From contig JBBRTV010000026.1 of the NCBI GenBank assembly GCA_038243995.1, forward strand, positions 1 through 64,000: 64,000 bases of DNA, in the 5' to 3' direction. The stretch comes from Scleromatobacter sp038243995. Lineage in GTDB: Bacteria > Pseudomonadota > Gammaproteobacteria > Burkholderiales > Burkholderiaceae_C. Shown here piece by piece: positions 45,019 to 54,702 of the stretch. Position 1 is the stretch's first letter, and each line of letters starts with the position of its first letter. The notes beneath the pieces were generated by a model. It did no database searches. It saw only the letters and a program-made list of their open reading frames with translations, and was not told where the DNA came from. The translations under genes were made by a program, and so were the position numbers.

Positions 45019-45174
45019 GCATTGCGTCACGTCCGCCGGGCCTGCGAGGGATCGCCCGCAGACCCGGGGCCGGGGAAACGGGCAAAATGCGGTCATGACC
45101 GCGCCCCGACTTCCCCGTCGCTTCGTCGCCAGCCCTGCGGCGCAGCGCGACGCGCGCGGCATGGAGTGCGGCCT

Positions 45175-45900
45175 GTGACCTCCAAGGGCAAGATCCTCGT
45201 CGTCGACGACGACCGCCTCGTGCTCGCCACCGTCACCCACGGCCTGACCAAGGCCGGCTACGAGATCATCGACGCCGACAATGGCGACGACGCCATCCTG
45301 CTCGCACGCCAGCATCGCCCCGATCTGGCGCTGCTGGACATCCGCATGGAAGGCATGAGCGGCTTCGACGTCGCCGCCTACCTGCGCGAGTCGCTGCAGA
45401 CGCCGTTCATGTTCCTCTCGGCGTTCTCCGACGACGCCACCGTCGCCCAGGTGAAGGCGCTCGGCGCCGTCGCCTACCTGGTCAAGCCGCTCGATATCTC
45501 GCAGATCGTGCCCACCGTGGAGGCCGCGCTCGGCACCGTGCGCGCGCAGCGCGAACGCCTCGCGGCGGCTGCTCCCGCGAACGCGCCCGTCGTCCCCGGG
45601 TCGTCCCCGCACCCGTACCTGCGCCCCGACCCGTTCGCCCCAGCGCCGCCGCCCTCCGGCTCCTCGACGCCGCACGAGCCGGCGGCGGCGCTGGCGACGG
45701 CCCCCCGGAGCACCCCCGACCCGCTCGCCGACTCGGTGGCGGTGGCGGTCGGCGTGCTGATGCACCGCTATTCGCTGTCGCGTCGCGAGGCGCTCGACCG
45801 CCTGCAGCGCATGGCCGCGACCGACGGGCTGCTGCTGAAGGCGCAGGCCGACCGACTGCTGGACGCGGTCGAACTGCTCGCCAGGCCGGCTTCCGCCTGA
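45175..45900 (+). CDS. Response regulator with ANTAR RNA-binding output
   Basis: A 241-residue regulator: receiver domain (about 5-122) with phosphoacceptor Asp55 (LLDIRM) and Lys104 (LVKPLD), a Pro/Ala/Ser-rich linker (about 130-180), and a C-terminal three-helix ANTAR domain (about 182-238, with GVLMHRYSLSRREALDRLQRMA). ANTAR domains bind paired hairpins in nascent RNA and prevent termination. The GTG at 45175 is chosen because GGAG lies 11 bp upstream and the receiver starts at once. The multi-PAS HisKA_2 kinase just before it is the probable phosphodonor. RNA targets are not evident in the window. Confidence 0.88.
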   Translation: MTSKGKILVVDDDRLVLATVTHGLTKAGYEIIDADNGDDAILLARQHRPDLALLDIRMEGMSGFDVAAYLRESLQTPFMFLSAFSDDATVAQVKALGAVAYLVKPLDISQIVPTVEAALGTVRAQRERLAAAAPANAPVVPGSSPHPYLRPDPFAPAPPPSGSSTPHEPAAALATAPRSTPDPLADSVAVAVGVLMHRYSLSRREALDRLQRMAATDGLLLKAQADRLLDAVELLARPASA

Positions 45901-46047
45901 ACGCCGGGGCGGGTGCGCTTGCGCGCCGTCCGCGCCGCTGTAGGGCTGCGCGCGCTGATACAGCGCAGCGCCTGCACCCCGCCGTTGTGCCTTGGCGCCG
46001 TCGCCGGCACGACCTACGCTCGGTTCCAGATTCGAGGAACCCGAGAC

Positions 46048-46638
46048 ATGACCCAGATGCTGCCCATGATGATGTATTGTTTCGTGATGTCGATCACGCC
46101 CGGGCCCAACAACGTGTTGATCACTTCGTCGGGGGCGAACTTCGGCTACCGCGCCACGCTGCCGCAGATCCTCGGCATCGTGGCGGGCGGCTTCGTGCTG
46201 ACCGGCGTGGCCTGCCTCGGGCTCGGCAGCCTGTTCGTCGCCTGGCCGCCGGCCCAGGCGGTGCTCGGCCCGGCGGGGGCGGTCTACCTGCTGGTGCTCG
46301 CGTGGAGGTTGGCGCAGGCCCGCATGGGCGACGCACAGGCCCTGCGGCCGCAGTCGTTCGCCCAGGGCGCGCTGTTCCAGGTCGTCAATCCGAAGAGCTG
46401 GATCAAGGCGATCACGCTGGGGTCGGTGTTCATGCCGAGCGGGCTGAGCACGCCGGTCGCGGCGCTGCTCGTCGCGGTCGTCGGCACGGTGGTCGGCTTT
46501 CCGTGCGTGTCGGTCTGGGCACTGTTCGGCGTCGCGATCCGGGGCTTCCTCGACGATCCGCGCAAGCAGCGCCTGTTCAATCTCGCGATGGCCGGCACTT
46601 TGCTGGTACTCGCCTTGACATTCCTGCGCCAGAAATGA
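46048..46638 (+). CDS. LysE/RhtB-family exporter
   Basis: A 196-residue inner-membrane exporter with about five or six helices. The family start MSITPGPNNVLITSSGANFGYRATLPQ is clear, and the second half contains VVNPKSWIKAITLG. LysE/RhtB members export amino acids or related small molecules. The next gene, 40 bp downstream, encodes a MocR-type regulator with an aminotransferase fold, which often controls such transporters. I chose the ATG at 46048 because the family homology begins there. Confidence 0.88.
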   Translation: MTQMLPMMMYCFVMSITPGPNNVLITSSGANFGYRATLPQILGIVAGGFVLTGVACLGLGSLFVAWPPAQAVLGPAGAVYLLVLAWRLAQARMGDAQALRPQSFAQGALFQVVNPKSWIKAITLGSVFMPSGLSTPVAALLVAVVGTVVGFPCVSVWALFGVAIRGFLDDPRKQRLFNLAMAGTLLVLALTFLRQK

Positions 46639-46678
46639 CCGCCCCGCACGCTGCGCTCGACAGCTGACGAGCCCCGCC

Positions 46679-48118
46679 ATGTTTCCTCTCGACCGCTCCT
46701 CGCCCCGCGCGCTCGCCGACCAGATCGAGGCCCATCTGCGCGAGTTGATCGCGCGCGGGCAGTTGCCGCCGGGATCGCGGTTGACCTCGATCCGTCAACT
46801 CGCGGGCGAGCTCGCGGTGAGCCCCAATACCGTGATCACCGCCTACGACCGGCTCGCCGCGTCGGGCGCGATCGACGCCCGCGGCACCGCCGGCTACTTC
46901 GTCAACGCCGGTCCGGGCGCGATGCCGGACGAGATCCCGCTGGAGGCGGGCGAGGAACAGGAGCCGGTCTGGCTCGCGCAACAGGCGAACGACCAGCGTG
47001 CCGGCGTGCTGCTGGCCAGCAGCGGGGCACTGCCGCCGACCTGGCTGGAAGACGCGGTGCCTGTCGCGGCGGTCCAGCGGGCGCTCGCGCGCAGCGTCGC
47101 CGGCATGGCGTCGCGCTGTCCGCCGCAAGGCCTGCCCGAACTGCGCGAGCGCATCGCGACGATGCTGCGCGGCGTCGGCCTGCCGGTCGACGGCGGTCGG
47201 ATCCTGACCACCTTCGGCGGTACGCATGCGATCGACATGATCTGCCGCAGCTTCCTCCAGCCCGGCGATGCCGTGCTGGTGGAAGATCCGGGCTACTTCC
47301 TCATGTTCGGCCGGCTGCGCCAGGACGGCATCCGCCTCGTGCCGATCGCGCGCCGCCACGACGGCATCGACCTCGGGGAACTCGAGGCCGCGTGCCGCGC
47401 CCACCAGCCGAAGCTGGCGTTCCTCCAGACGGTTCTGCACAACCCGACCGGCTGGGGCAGCAGCGTCTCCAACCTGCACCGGGTGCTGGTGCTGGCGCAG
47501 CAGTACGGGTTCCTGATCGCCGAGGACGACGTGCAGGGTCATTTCCAGAGTGGCGCCGCCACGCGCATCGCGGCGCTCGCCGGCATGGAACGCGTGATCT
47601 ACTACTCGAGCTTCTGCAAAGCCCTCAGCCCGGCACTGCGCATGGGCTACATCGCGGCGGATCCGGCACTGCTGAAGCCCTTGCTGCGCCAAAAGATCTA
47701 CTCGGTGCTGACCACGCCGGCGCTGAACGAATACGTGATGCTGGAAGTGCTCGCCGCCGGTCGCTGGCGCAAGCATCTCGACCGGCTGCAACGCAAGCTC
47801 GCCGCGGCCCGCCACGTGAGCATGACGCAGTTGCGCGCTGCCGGCATGCGGTTCGACCATCCCGGCGAATGTGGCCTGTTCCTGTGGGGCGAGGTTCCCG
47901 GGGGCGTCGACGCGAACCTGCTCGTTCAGGACGCCTGGCGCAACAAGATCCTGCTCGTGTGCGGCGCCGCCTTCACGGCCGACAGCCCCGCAGACCCGCA
48001 CATCCGCTTCAACGTCGCGGCCTGCCAGGCGCCGCGCGTCGCGGAGTACCTGCTCGAGCGTCTCGCTGCCCTGGCGGGCGGGCGGGCAGCGCTGGCGCGC
48101 GTTTCGACGAACCGCTGA
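46679..48118 (+). CDS. MocR-type GntR regulator with aminotransferase domain
   Basis: A 479-residue fusion: a GntR winged helix (about 1-75, LRELIARGQLPPGSRLTSIRQLAGELAVSPNTVITAYDRL split around the helix-turn-helix) and a fold type I aminotransferase-like domain (about 100-470) with the PLP lysine at about 314 in SFCKALSPALR. MocR proteins sense PLP adducts of amines or amino acids rather than catalysing transamination. Its position 40 bp after a LysE-type exporter suggests it controls that exporter. It ends 17 bp from the convergent kinase gene. Confidence 0.9.
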   Translation: MFPLDRSSPRALADQIEAHLRELIARGQLPPGSRLTSIRQLAGELAVSPNTVITAYDRLAASGAIDARGTAGYFVNAGPGAMPDEIPLEAGEEQEPVWLAQQANDQRAGVLLASSGALPPTWLEDAVPVAAVQRALARSVAGMASRCPPQGLPELRERIATMLRGVGLPVDGGRILTTFGGTHAIDMICRSFLQPGDAVLVEDPGYFLMFGRLRQDGIRLVPIARRHDGIDLGELEAACRAHQPKLAFLQTVLHNPTGWGSSVSNLHRVLVLAQQYGFLIAEDDVQGHFQSGAATRIAALAGMERVIYYSSFCKALSPALRMGYIAADPALLKPLLRQKIYSVLTTPALNEYVMLEVLAAGRWRKHLDRLQRKLAAARHVSMTQLRAAGMRFDHPGECGLFLWGEVPGGVDANLLVQDAWRNKILLVCGAAFTADSPADPHIRFNVAACQAPRVAEYLLERLAALAGGRAALARVSTNR

Positions 48119-48135
48119 GGCGCTGCGCCGCGGAA

Positions 48136-49761
48136 TCAAGGGATCGTGAAGTAGAACCGCGCGCCCTTGCCGACCTCGGACTCCGCCCAGATATCGCCCC
48201 CATGGCGCCGGATGATGCGTCGCACCGAGGCGAGCCCGACGCCCGTGCCCTGGAAGTCCTTCGCGCTGTGCAGACGCTGGAAGACGCCGAACAGGCGGTC
48301 GGCGAAGCGCATGTCGAAGCCGGCGCCGCTGTCCGCGACGACAAAGGTGGTCTGGCCCGCGAGTACCTCGCGTCGCAGCTCGATGCGGGTAAGCGCGCTC
48401 TGGCCGCTGTACTTCCATGCGTTGCCGACGAGGTTCTCGATCGCGATGCGGATCAGCGTCGGGTCGCCCTGGATCACGAGGCCCGGCTCGATCAGGATCT
48501 CGGCCACGCGCTCCGGCTCGTTGCTGCGCAGGTCTTCCAGGATGTAGCGCGCCAGCTGCGACAGGTCGACCGGCTGGCGCTTGAGTGGCTGCGACTGCAG
48601 GCGCGACAGCGCGAGCAGCGCGTCGATCATGCTGTTCATGCGCGCCGCCGCGGCAAGGATGCGATCGGTGTGGTCGTTGCCGATGCGATCGAGGAAGCGG
48701 CCGTAGTCTTCCTTGAGGATGCGCGCGAAGCCTTCGACGACGCGGATCGGGGCGCGCAGGTCGTGCGACACCGAATAGATGAAGGACTCGTGATCGGCCG
48801 CGTCCAGCCCCGGTGCGGGCTGTTCGGGCAGGAGCGTCGCAACGGGAAGCGGCAGCGGCGCGGGGGGCGGGGCGCCGCGCAGCACCACCAGGCGCCCCGC
48901 CTGCGCATCGCCCTGGGCGCCCACGTTGGCCCAGCTGACGCGCAAGTCGCCCACGGTGCGCGTCTCGCCGGCGGGCATCTGCGCGAGCGCTTGCGCGACG
49001 TCTGCCGGCAGGCGTGCGCAGGCCGTCTGCCAGTCGGGCGCATCGGCGCGCTGCGGACCGCACGGCGCGTCCTCCAGCAGCGCTGCATCGGCGCGGGTCA
49101 CGCCGGCCGCGCAGCCCTCGTCGAGCGTGACCAGCGCCGGCGCGCCGTTGCCGTGCGCGGCCAGGCGCCAGGGCGACGACTCGTCCGCGCGGCGAAACAG
49201 CAGCACGGCGGCGTCGAGATGCGGGATCAGCTGCGCGAGCGCGGCCCGGCCGAATTCGGCCGTGTCGACCTCGCCGACCGGCTGGGCCGAGCCGACATAG
49301 CCGACGAAGCGACCCGCTGAATCGAAACGCGCTTCGCCGCGCAGCGACCAGGTGCGCGCGCTGCCGTCGATTCGCAGCGCGACGCGCTGCTGCGGCACCG
49401 GAGCGTGCGCCTGCATCTGGCGTTCGAGCGGGGTCGCCGCGGCTGGCGAACCGGTGATCGCAGCGGACGCGGCCAGCGGTCGCGCGATGTCGGACAGGCG
49501 CTCGCCGGACGCCGGCGCCGTCCGCCATGCCGACGCGCGGTGCGCGGGCGCGCGCCAGAGCGTGAGCCGGTGCTGCGCATCGGTTTCCCAGATCCAGTGA
49601 TCGGCGAGCGCGAGCAGGCGCGCACGGGATTCGGTCAGCTCGCGCAACGCCGCTGCGGCGCGCGCCTTCGTCCACAGCGCCCCCGCCACGGCGCCCAGCA
49701 CGCCCACGGCGGCCAGCGCCGCAAGGGCGAGCACTGCCAGCAGTGCCAGCGGGAGAGTCAT
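48136..49761 (-). CDS. Membrane-anchored sensor histidine kinase
   Basis: A 541-residue kinase. One N-terminal membrane helix (about 3-32) is followed by a PAS-like region (about 50-150, with LADHWIWETDAQHRLTLWR), an Ala/Pro-rich linker, the dimerisation domain with phosphoacceptor His333 in YSVSHDLRAPI, and an ATPase domain with NLVGNAWKYS, DSGAGFD and GTGVGLASVRRI. The kinase class is the same as phytochrome-like HisKA kinases that lack a receiver. An Hpt protein and a REC-GGDEF-EAL regulator are encoded divergently from 50050, so a phosphorelay to c-di-GMP is plausible. The start at 49761 follows from the membrane helix. Confidence 0.9.
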   Translation of the reverse strand: MTLPLALLAVLALAALAAVGVLGAVAGALWTKARAAAALRELTESRARLLALADHWIWETDAQHRLTLWRAPAHRASAWRTAPASGERLSDIARPLAASAAITGSPAAATPLERQMQAHAPVPQQRVALRIDGSARTWSLRGEARFDSAGRFVGYVGSAQPVGEVDTAEFGRAALAQLIPHLDAAVLLFRRADESSPWRLAAHGNGAPALVTLDEGCAAGVTRADAALLEDAPCGPQRADAPDWQTACARLPADVAQALAQMPAGETRTVGDLRVSWANVGAQGDAQAGRLVVLRGAPPPAPLPLPVATLLPEQPAPGLDAADHESFIYSVSHDLRAPIRVVEGFARILKEDYGRFLDRIGNDHTDRILAAAARMNSMIDALLALSRLQSQPLKRQPVDLSQLARYILEDLRSNEPERVAEILIEPGLVIQGDPTLIRIAIENLVGNAWKYSGQSALTRIELRREVLAGQTTFVVADSGAGFDMRFADRLFGVFQRLHSAKDFQGTGVGLASVRRIIRRHGGDIWAESEVGKGARFYFTIP

Positions 49762-50049
49762 CGAATCAGCCAGGGCCACATGCAGGCGATTGTAAGGAGG
49801 CGCGCGCCGTGTCCGCGGTTGTTGTTGCGCCGCCGCGCCGCGCGTGGACTCCCGGTATCCCTGCCATGCCGCGTCGCCAGGCGTCGCGCGCCCCGCCGGC
49901 CGGTGGCGCAAATGCCCCTGCGGAGCGTGGCGGAGACCACGCAAAGGTCTCCTGCTTGCGGACTATTTCGCCATTGACGCCGTTCGTGCGCGAGGACATG
50001 CTTACATTAGAGGGAGAGAATGGTCGAGGACACGGCAGCTTAGGACGTG

Positions 50050-50460
50050 ATGGTTGATTTGAATAACTCCGAGATGGAGGGCGCCGCCGCGCGGCCGGTG
50101 CTCGACGCCGCCTGCATGGCCGAGTTGCGCGCGCTGGATCCGGACGGCAAGGCGCAGCTCGTCAAGCGCGTGCTGGCGACCTACCAGGCCTCGCTCGCCA
50201 AGCTCGTCCACCAGTTGCGGCTGGCGCGCACCGAGGGCGCCTGGGACCAGGTCTCGCGCGTGGCCCATACACTGAAGTCCTCCTCCGCCAGCATCGGCGC
50301 GCTCGGCCTTTCCGCCGTCTGCGCCGATATCGAGCGGCTGCTGCGGGCGGGCGAAAGCGCCGCTGTCCTGCCGCTACTCGATCGCTTCGGCGACGAAGTG
50401 GCCAAGGTCGAGATCGCCGTGAGCGACACCCTGGGGCAGCTGGAGGCTCCGGGGTCATGA
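50050..50460 (+). CDS. Stand-alone Hpt phosphotransfer protein
   Basis: A 136-residue four-helix-bundle histidine phosphotransfer protein. The phosphoacceptor is His73 in VAHTLKSSSASIGA, the classic Hpt motif; there is no kinase or receiver domain. It would shuttle phosphate between hybrid or simple kinases and receivers. Neighbours fit: a divergent membrane kinase starts 288 bp away, and a receiver-GGDEF-EAL protein follows 70 bp downstream. The start is taken at ATG 50050; an in-frame GTG at 50047 is immediately before it. Confidence 0.88.
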   Translation: MVDLNNSEMEGAAARPVLDAACMAELRALDPDGKAQLVKRVLATYQASLAKLVHQLRLARTEGAWDQVSRVAHTLKSSSASIGALGLSAVCADIERLLRAGESAAVLPLLDRFGDEVAKVEIAVSDTLGQLEAPGS

Positions 50461-50530
50461 GCTTTCACGGCAGCTGCAAGGGCGCATACCCCCACCTCGA
50501 CGGGAAACGCGCGGCGTCCGGGGCGCCCCG

Positions 50531-52783
50531 ATGACGCTGCACCACGGCGTCAGTCTCGAAGCGAACGACCGGCGCCCCACCGTGCTGCTGGTCGACGACG
50601 ACGAGGTCAACCTGTTGATGACCGCGGCCGCCTTGCGCGATCGCGGCTTCGACATCACCTCCACCACCGGTGGCGAGGAAGCGCTGACGCGCCTCGCGAG
50701 CTGGACGCCCGACGTCGTCGTGCTCGACGCGATCATGCCGGGCCTCGACGGCTTCGAGACCTGCGTCGCGCTGCGCAACATGCCGGGTTTCGACAACGTG
50801 CCCGTGCTGATGCTGACAGGCCTCGACGACGAGGCGTCGATCAACCGCGCCTACCAGGTCGGCGCCACCGATTTCTTCGTCAAGGCCACGCAATGGAGCC
50901 TGCTGGCGGGCCGCCTGCGCTACCTGCTGCGCGCGTCCCGCACCCGCCAGGAGCTCGAACGCAGCAAGGCCAAGCTCGCGCGCGCCCAAGACCTGGCGCG
51001 CATGGGCAGCTTCGACTGGTGGCAGGAGGAAGGGCGTAGTTTCGTCAATGGCCTCGACCTGTCGGAAGAAGGCCTGCGCGTGTTCGGCTACGGGCCGGAC
51101 GACCGCGTGAACCTGCGCGACATGCTGCGCATGATCGCGCCGACCGACCGCGAACCGCTGGTGCGCCTGGCGCGCCAGATCCTCTACCAGGTATCGGTCA
51201 TCGCGACGGACGTGCCGATGACCTTGCCCGACGGCCGTTTCCGCATCATCCACGTCGAGGCCGAGCCGGAGTTCGACGAGCACGGCCACTGCTGCGCCTA
51301 TACCGGCATCGTGCAGGACGTGACCGATCGCCGCATCGCCGAGGATCGCATCCGCCACCTCGCGAACTACGATGCCCTGACCAACCTGCCCAATCGCCGC
51401 CAGCTGATCTGGCGCGCCGAACGCGCACTCGAGTTCGGTCGCCGCCTCGGGCACCAGGTCGCCTTGTTGCTGATCGACCTCGATCGCTTCAAGGTCATCA
51501 ACGACACGCTGGGCCATGCGGCGGGCGACGAACTCCTGATGGAGGTCGCGTTCCGCCTGCGCGGCTGCGTGCGCCACTGCGAGCAGCTGTTCGAGGGCGT
51601 GATCGAGACGGCCGGCGCGCGGTCGCACCGGACGCTGGAGGCCGTGGGTCGCCTCGGCGGAGACGAATTCGTCGCCTTGCTGCCCGAAGTCATCGACGAG
51701 GCCGATGCGCAGCGGGTGGCGACGCGCATCCTGGAGGCCCTGCGCGAGCCGGTCGTCGTCGCCGGGCAGGACTGCTTCGCCACCGCCAGCGTGGGAATCG
51801 CGCTCTTTCCGCGCGACGGCAACACGGTGGCCGACCTGCTGCGCAACTCGGACGTCGCGATGTATGCGGTCAAGTCGCAGGGCCGCAACGATGCGCTGGT
51901 CTACACGCCGCGCCTGGCCGGGCGCGGTCGCGAGAAGCTCGCGCTCGAGAGTGCGCTGCACAAGGCGATCGAGCGCGACGAACTGGTGCTGTACTACCAG
52001 CCCAAGGTCGACGTGCTCTCGGGCAAGATGGTCGGCGTCGAGGCGCTGATGCGGTGGCGCCGCGGCGACCTGCTGATCCAGCCGGCCGATTTCATTCCCG
52101 TGGCCGAGGAAACCGGCCTGATCGTGCCGATGAGTGAATGGGCGTTGCGCGAGGCCGCCCGCCAGGCGCGCATCTGGGCGGATGCATTCGGATTCGCCGA
52201 TTCGATCGCGGTCAACATGCCCAACCGCATGTTCGAGCGCACCGACCTGATCGAGCAGATCACCAGCGCCGTGCGCGACGAGGGCATCCCCCACAGCATG
52301 ATCCAGCTCGAGATCACCGAGACGGGCCTGATGAAAGACCTGCAGCGCGTGATCCCGTCGCTGCACCGCCTGACCGAGATCGGCGTGCAGATCGCGGTCG
52401 ACGACTTCGGCACGGGCTATTCGTCGCTGGCCTACCTGACGTCGCTGCCGATCTCCGAGGTCAAGATCGACCGCAGTTTCGTGCGCGATCTCGGCGTGCT
52501 GCCGCAAAGCAAGGCGGTCGTCACCGCCATCATCGCCCTGGCGAACTCGCTGCAGCTCAAGGTTGTGGCCGAAGGTGTCGAAAACCTCAGGCAGCAGGAC
52601 GTGCTGCACCGTCTCGGTTGCAGCCTCATGCAGGGCTTCATGTTCAGCAAGCCGCTGCCGCCGGACGAGATCCAGAGCTGGCTCGAGCAGGTCGTCCTGC
52701 CGAGGAAGGCGCCGTGGATCGCCAGCGTCTCGCAGGCGTTGACCGATACCGATGACGTGATCGATCTCGGTCGGCGCTCCTGA
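50531..52783 (+). CDS. Response regulator with PAS, GGDEF and EAL domains
   Basis: A 750-residue c-di-GMP regulator. Receiver (about 15-135) with Asp66 (VVLDAIMPG) and Lys118 (FFVKAT); PAS-like domain (about 150-275); GGDEF domain (about 285-460) with intact GGDEF and an RTLE, not RxxD, at the I-site; EAL domain (about 475-725) with VEALMRW, NMPN, EITETGLM, DDFGTGYSS, KIDRSF and VAEGVE. Both cyclase and phosphodiesterase look competent, so output is likely set by phosphorylation. The Hpt gene just upstream and the cyclase gene 20 bp downstream suggest one signalling transcript. Confidence 0.93.
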   Translation: MTLHHGVSLEANDRRPTVLLVDDDEVNLLMTAAALRDRGFDITSTTGGEEALTRLASWTPDVVVLDAIMPGLDGFETCVALRNMPGFDNVPVLMLTGLDDEASINRAYQVGATDFFVKATQWSLLAGRLRYLLRASRTRQELERSKAKLARAQDLARMGSFDWWQEEGRSFVNGLDLSEEGLRVFGYGPDDRVNLRDMLRMIAPTDREPLVRLARQILYQVSVIATDVPMTLPDGRFRIIHVEAEPEFDEHGHCCAYTGIVQDVTDRRIAEDRIRHLANYDALTNLPNRRQLIWRAERALEFGRRLGHQVALLLIDLDRFKVINDTLGHAAGDELLMEVAFRLRGCVRHCEQLFEGVIETAGARSHRTLEAVGRLGGDEFVALLPEVIDEADAQRVATRILEALREPVVVAGQDCFATASVGIALFPRDGNTVADLLRNSDVAMYAVKSQGRNDALVYTPRLAGRGREKLALESALHKAIERDELVLYYQPKVDVLSGKMVGVEALMRWRRGDLLIQPADFIPVAEETGLIVPMSEWALREAARQARIWADAFGFADSIAVNMPNRMFERTDLIEQITSAVRDEGIPHSMIQLEITETGLMKDLQRVIPSLHRLTEIGVQIAVDDFGTGYSSLAYLTSLPISEVKIDRSFVRDLGVLPQSKAVVTAIIALANSLQLKVVAEGVENLRQQDVLHRLGCSLMQGFMFSKPLPPDEIQSWLEQVVLPRKAPWIASVSQALTDTDDVIDLGRRS

Positions 52784-52803
52784 ACCCTTCTTCACGCCCG
52801 CGC

Positions 52804-54663
52804 ATGCCCGCTGATCCGAAACGCGAGTCACCTCGCCCCGCGGCGACGAAGCCGCCCGCCAAAGCCTCCGCTGCAGAGACCGCGAAGGCGGCACTGCGCC
52901 GACTCGCCCTGTCCAAACAGGAACCGACGCCCGAGAACTATGCGCGCGCCTGGGCCGAGGAGGGCGGCGCGGCCGCCTCCGCTGCCGCCGCAGCGCCCGC
53001 CCCTCCGGCCGCCACCGCGCCGAACCCGAAGGCGAAAGCGGTCTACGAGCGTATCGCGGCGCGCGTGTTCGACGAACCGGCGCAGCGCGACGAGCTCGTG
53101 CAGGCGCTGCTCAAGTCCGAATGGGAAGACGCGCGCGGTCTCGCCGAACGCGCCGCCGATGCCCAGGTCGCGCAGACCCAGGCCTGGACGCAGACGATCG
53201 AGCGCCTCGCGCGCGGGCTGGAGCGCGGCGGGCGCCAGTGGACGTCCGCCCGCAAGAAAGACAGCCTCCAGCGCGTCCTCGACGGCAACCGCAGCGACAT
53301 GGCGCGGCTGCAACAGCGCGTGAAGCAGCTCGTGGCGTCGTGGGACGGCGACGTGGTCGACGAGGCGGTGGCGGTCGACGATACGGGCGAGACACTCCCC
53401 GCGGTACCCGCCGCGCAGCCCGCCGCCGCGCCGGTCGACGGCCCAGCGGCGCCGCTTGCGGCGGCGAACGACGGCGACTGGCCGCACGTCCTCGAGCACT
53501 ACGACGCCGCCTTGCGCAGCGCGCTGCCGCCGGGCGACGAGCGTGCCGATGCGCTGGGCGTCGAACTGTGCGATCTCCTGGCCGACCTGCGGCGAGACGG
53601 CGCGTCCTCGGCGCTGCTCGTGCATGCCGACGACGTCTGCGCGCGCGCGCGCCGGCTGCTCGCGCATCGCCACCACCTGGTCGACGAACTGCACCGGCTG
53701 ACGCACGAGATGACGTCCGGCCTGTCCGATCTCGCCGAGAACGAGAGCTGGGTGCAGGGTCAGGCGGAGAGCCTCAAGCTCAGTCTCGGCGACACGCCGA
53801 GCGTGCGCTCGGTGCGCGCCGCCAGCGACATGCTCGCGCAGACCCGCACGCGCCAGCGCGCGGTGCGCGAGGAACGCGACCAGGCGCGACACGCGCTGAA
53901 GGACGCGATCCAGCAGATGCTCACCGAACTCGGCGAGCTCGGCGACCACACGGGCCGTTTCACCGACAGCGTCGCCCGCTACGTGGATACGGTCGCCAAC
54001 GCCGACTCCCTCGAGAGCCTGGCCGGCGTCGTGCGCCAGATGGTCGAGGAGAGCCGGGCCGTGCACGGCCTGGTCAGCCACGCGCAGGAGCGGCTGCGCC
54101 ACGGCCACGAGCGGGCGTCCGAACTCGAGGCGCAGGTGCGCACGCTCGAGAGCGAGCTGCGCCGCCTGTCCGACGAAGTCTCGACCGACGTCCTCACCGA
54201 GGTCGCCAACCGTCGCGGGCTGATGCAGGCCTTCGAGATCGAGAACGCGCGTCTCGAGCGCCAGGGCGGCGAGCTCGCGATCGGGCTGCTCGACATCGAC
54301 AACTTCAAGAAACTCAACGATTCGCTGGGCCATGCGGTCGGCGACACCGCGTTGAAGACGCTCGCCGGCCACGTGCAGAATCTGCTGCGGCCGATCGACG
54401 TGATCGCGCGCTTCGGCGGCGAAGAGTTCGTCGTCCTGCTACCGGGCGCGACCGTCGAGGAGGGCCGGCAGACCCTCACGCGGCTGCAGCGCACCCTGAG
54501 CGCGAGCCTGTTCATGCACGACGGCCGCGAGGTGTTCGTGACGTTCTCGGCGGGGGTCACGAAATTTCGCCAGGGCGAGGCGCTGGAAGCGGCCCTCGAG
54601 CGTGCCGACGAGGCCCTGTACGAGGCCAAGCGCACCGGAAAGAACCGCACCTGCATCGGGTAG
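52804..54663 (+). CDS. Soluble diguanylate cyclase with helical N-terminal region
   Basis: A 619-residue protein. Residues 1-100 are an Ala/Pro/Lys-rich low-complexity segment, residues 100-450 are mostly helical and probably coiled-coil, and the GGDEF domain (about 455-615) has motif GGEEF with an I-site RPID five residues before it. It should make c-di-GMP and be inhibited by it. The sensory input is unknown; there is no membrane helix. It starts 20 bp after the REC-PAS-GGDEF-EAL gene in the same direction. Confidence 0.9.
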   Translation: MPADPKRESPRPAATKPPAKASAAETAKAALRRLALSKQEPTPENYARAWAEEGGAAASAAAAAPAPPAATAPNPKAKAVYERIAARVFDEPAQRDELVQALLKSEWEDARGLAERAADAQVAQTQAWTQTIERLARGLERGGRQWTSARKKDSLQRVLDGNRSDMARLQQRVKQLVASWDGDVVDEAVAVDDTGETLPAVPAAQPAAAPVDGPAAPLAAANDGDWPHVLEHYDAALRSALPPGDERADALGVELCDLLADLRRDGASSALLVHADDVCARARRLLAHRHHLVDELHRLTHEMTSGLSDLAENESWVQGQAESLKLSLGDTPSVRSVRAASDMLAQTRTRQRAVREERDQARHALKDAIQQMLTELGELGDHTGRFTDSVARYVDTVANADSLESLAGVVRQMVEESRAVHGLVSHAQERLRHGHERASELEAQVRTLESELRRLSDEVSTDVLTEVANRRGLMQAFEIENARLERQGGELAIGLLDIDNFKKLNDSLGHAVGDTALKTLAGHVQNLLRPIDVIARFGGEEFVVLLPGATVEEGRQTLTRLQRTLSASLFMHDGREVFVTFSAGVTKFRQGEALEAALERADEALYEAKRTGKNRTCIG

Positions 54664-54702
54664 CGAACCGCGCTGCGGGCTCCGTCGTGCCGCGCCAGGC
54701 GC

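Noticed and set aside
46577..49675. 1032-codon minus-strand frame
   Set aside because: Antisense to LysE and MocR genes and out of frame with the kinase gene, which explains the region fully.
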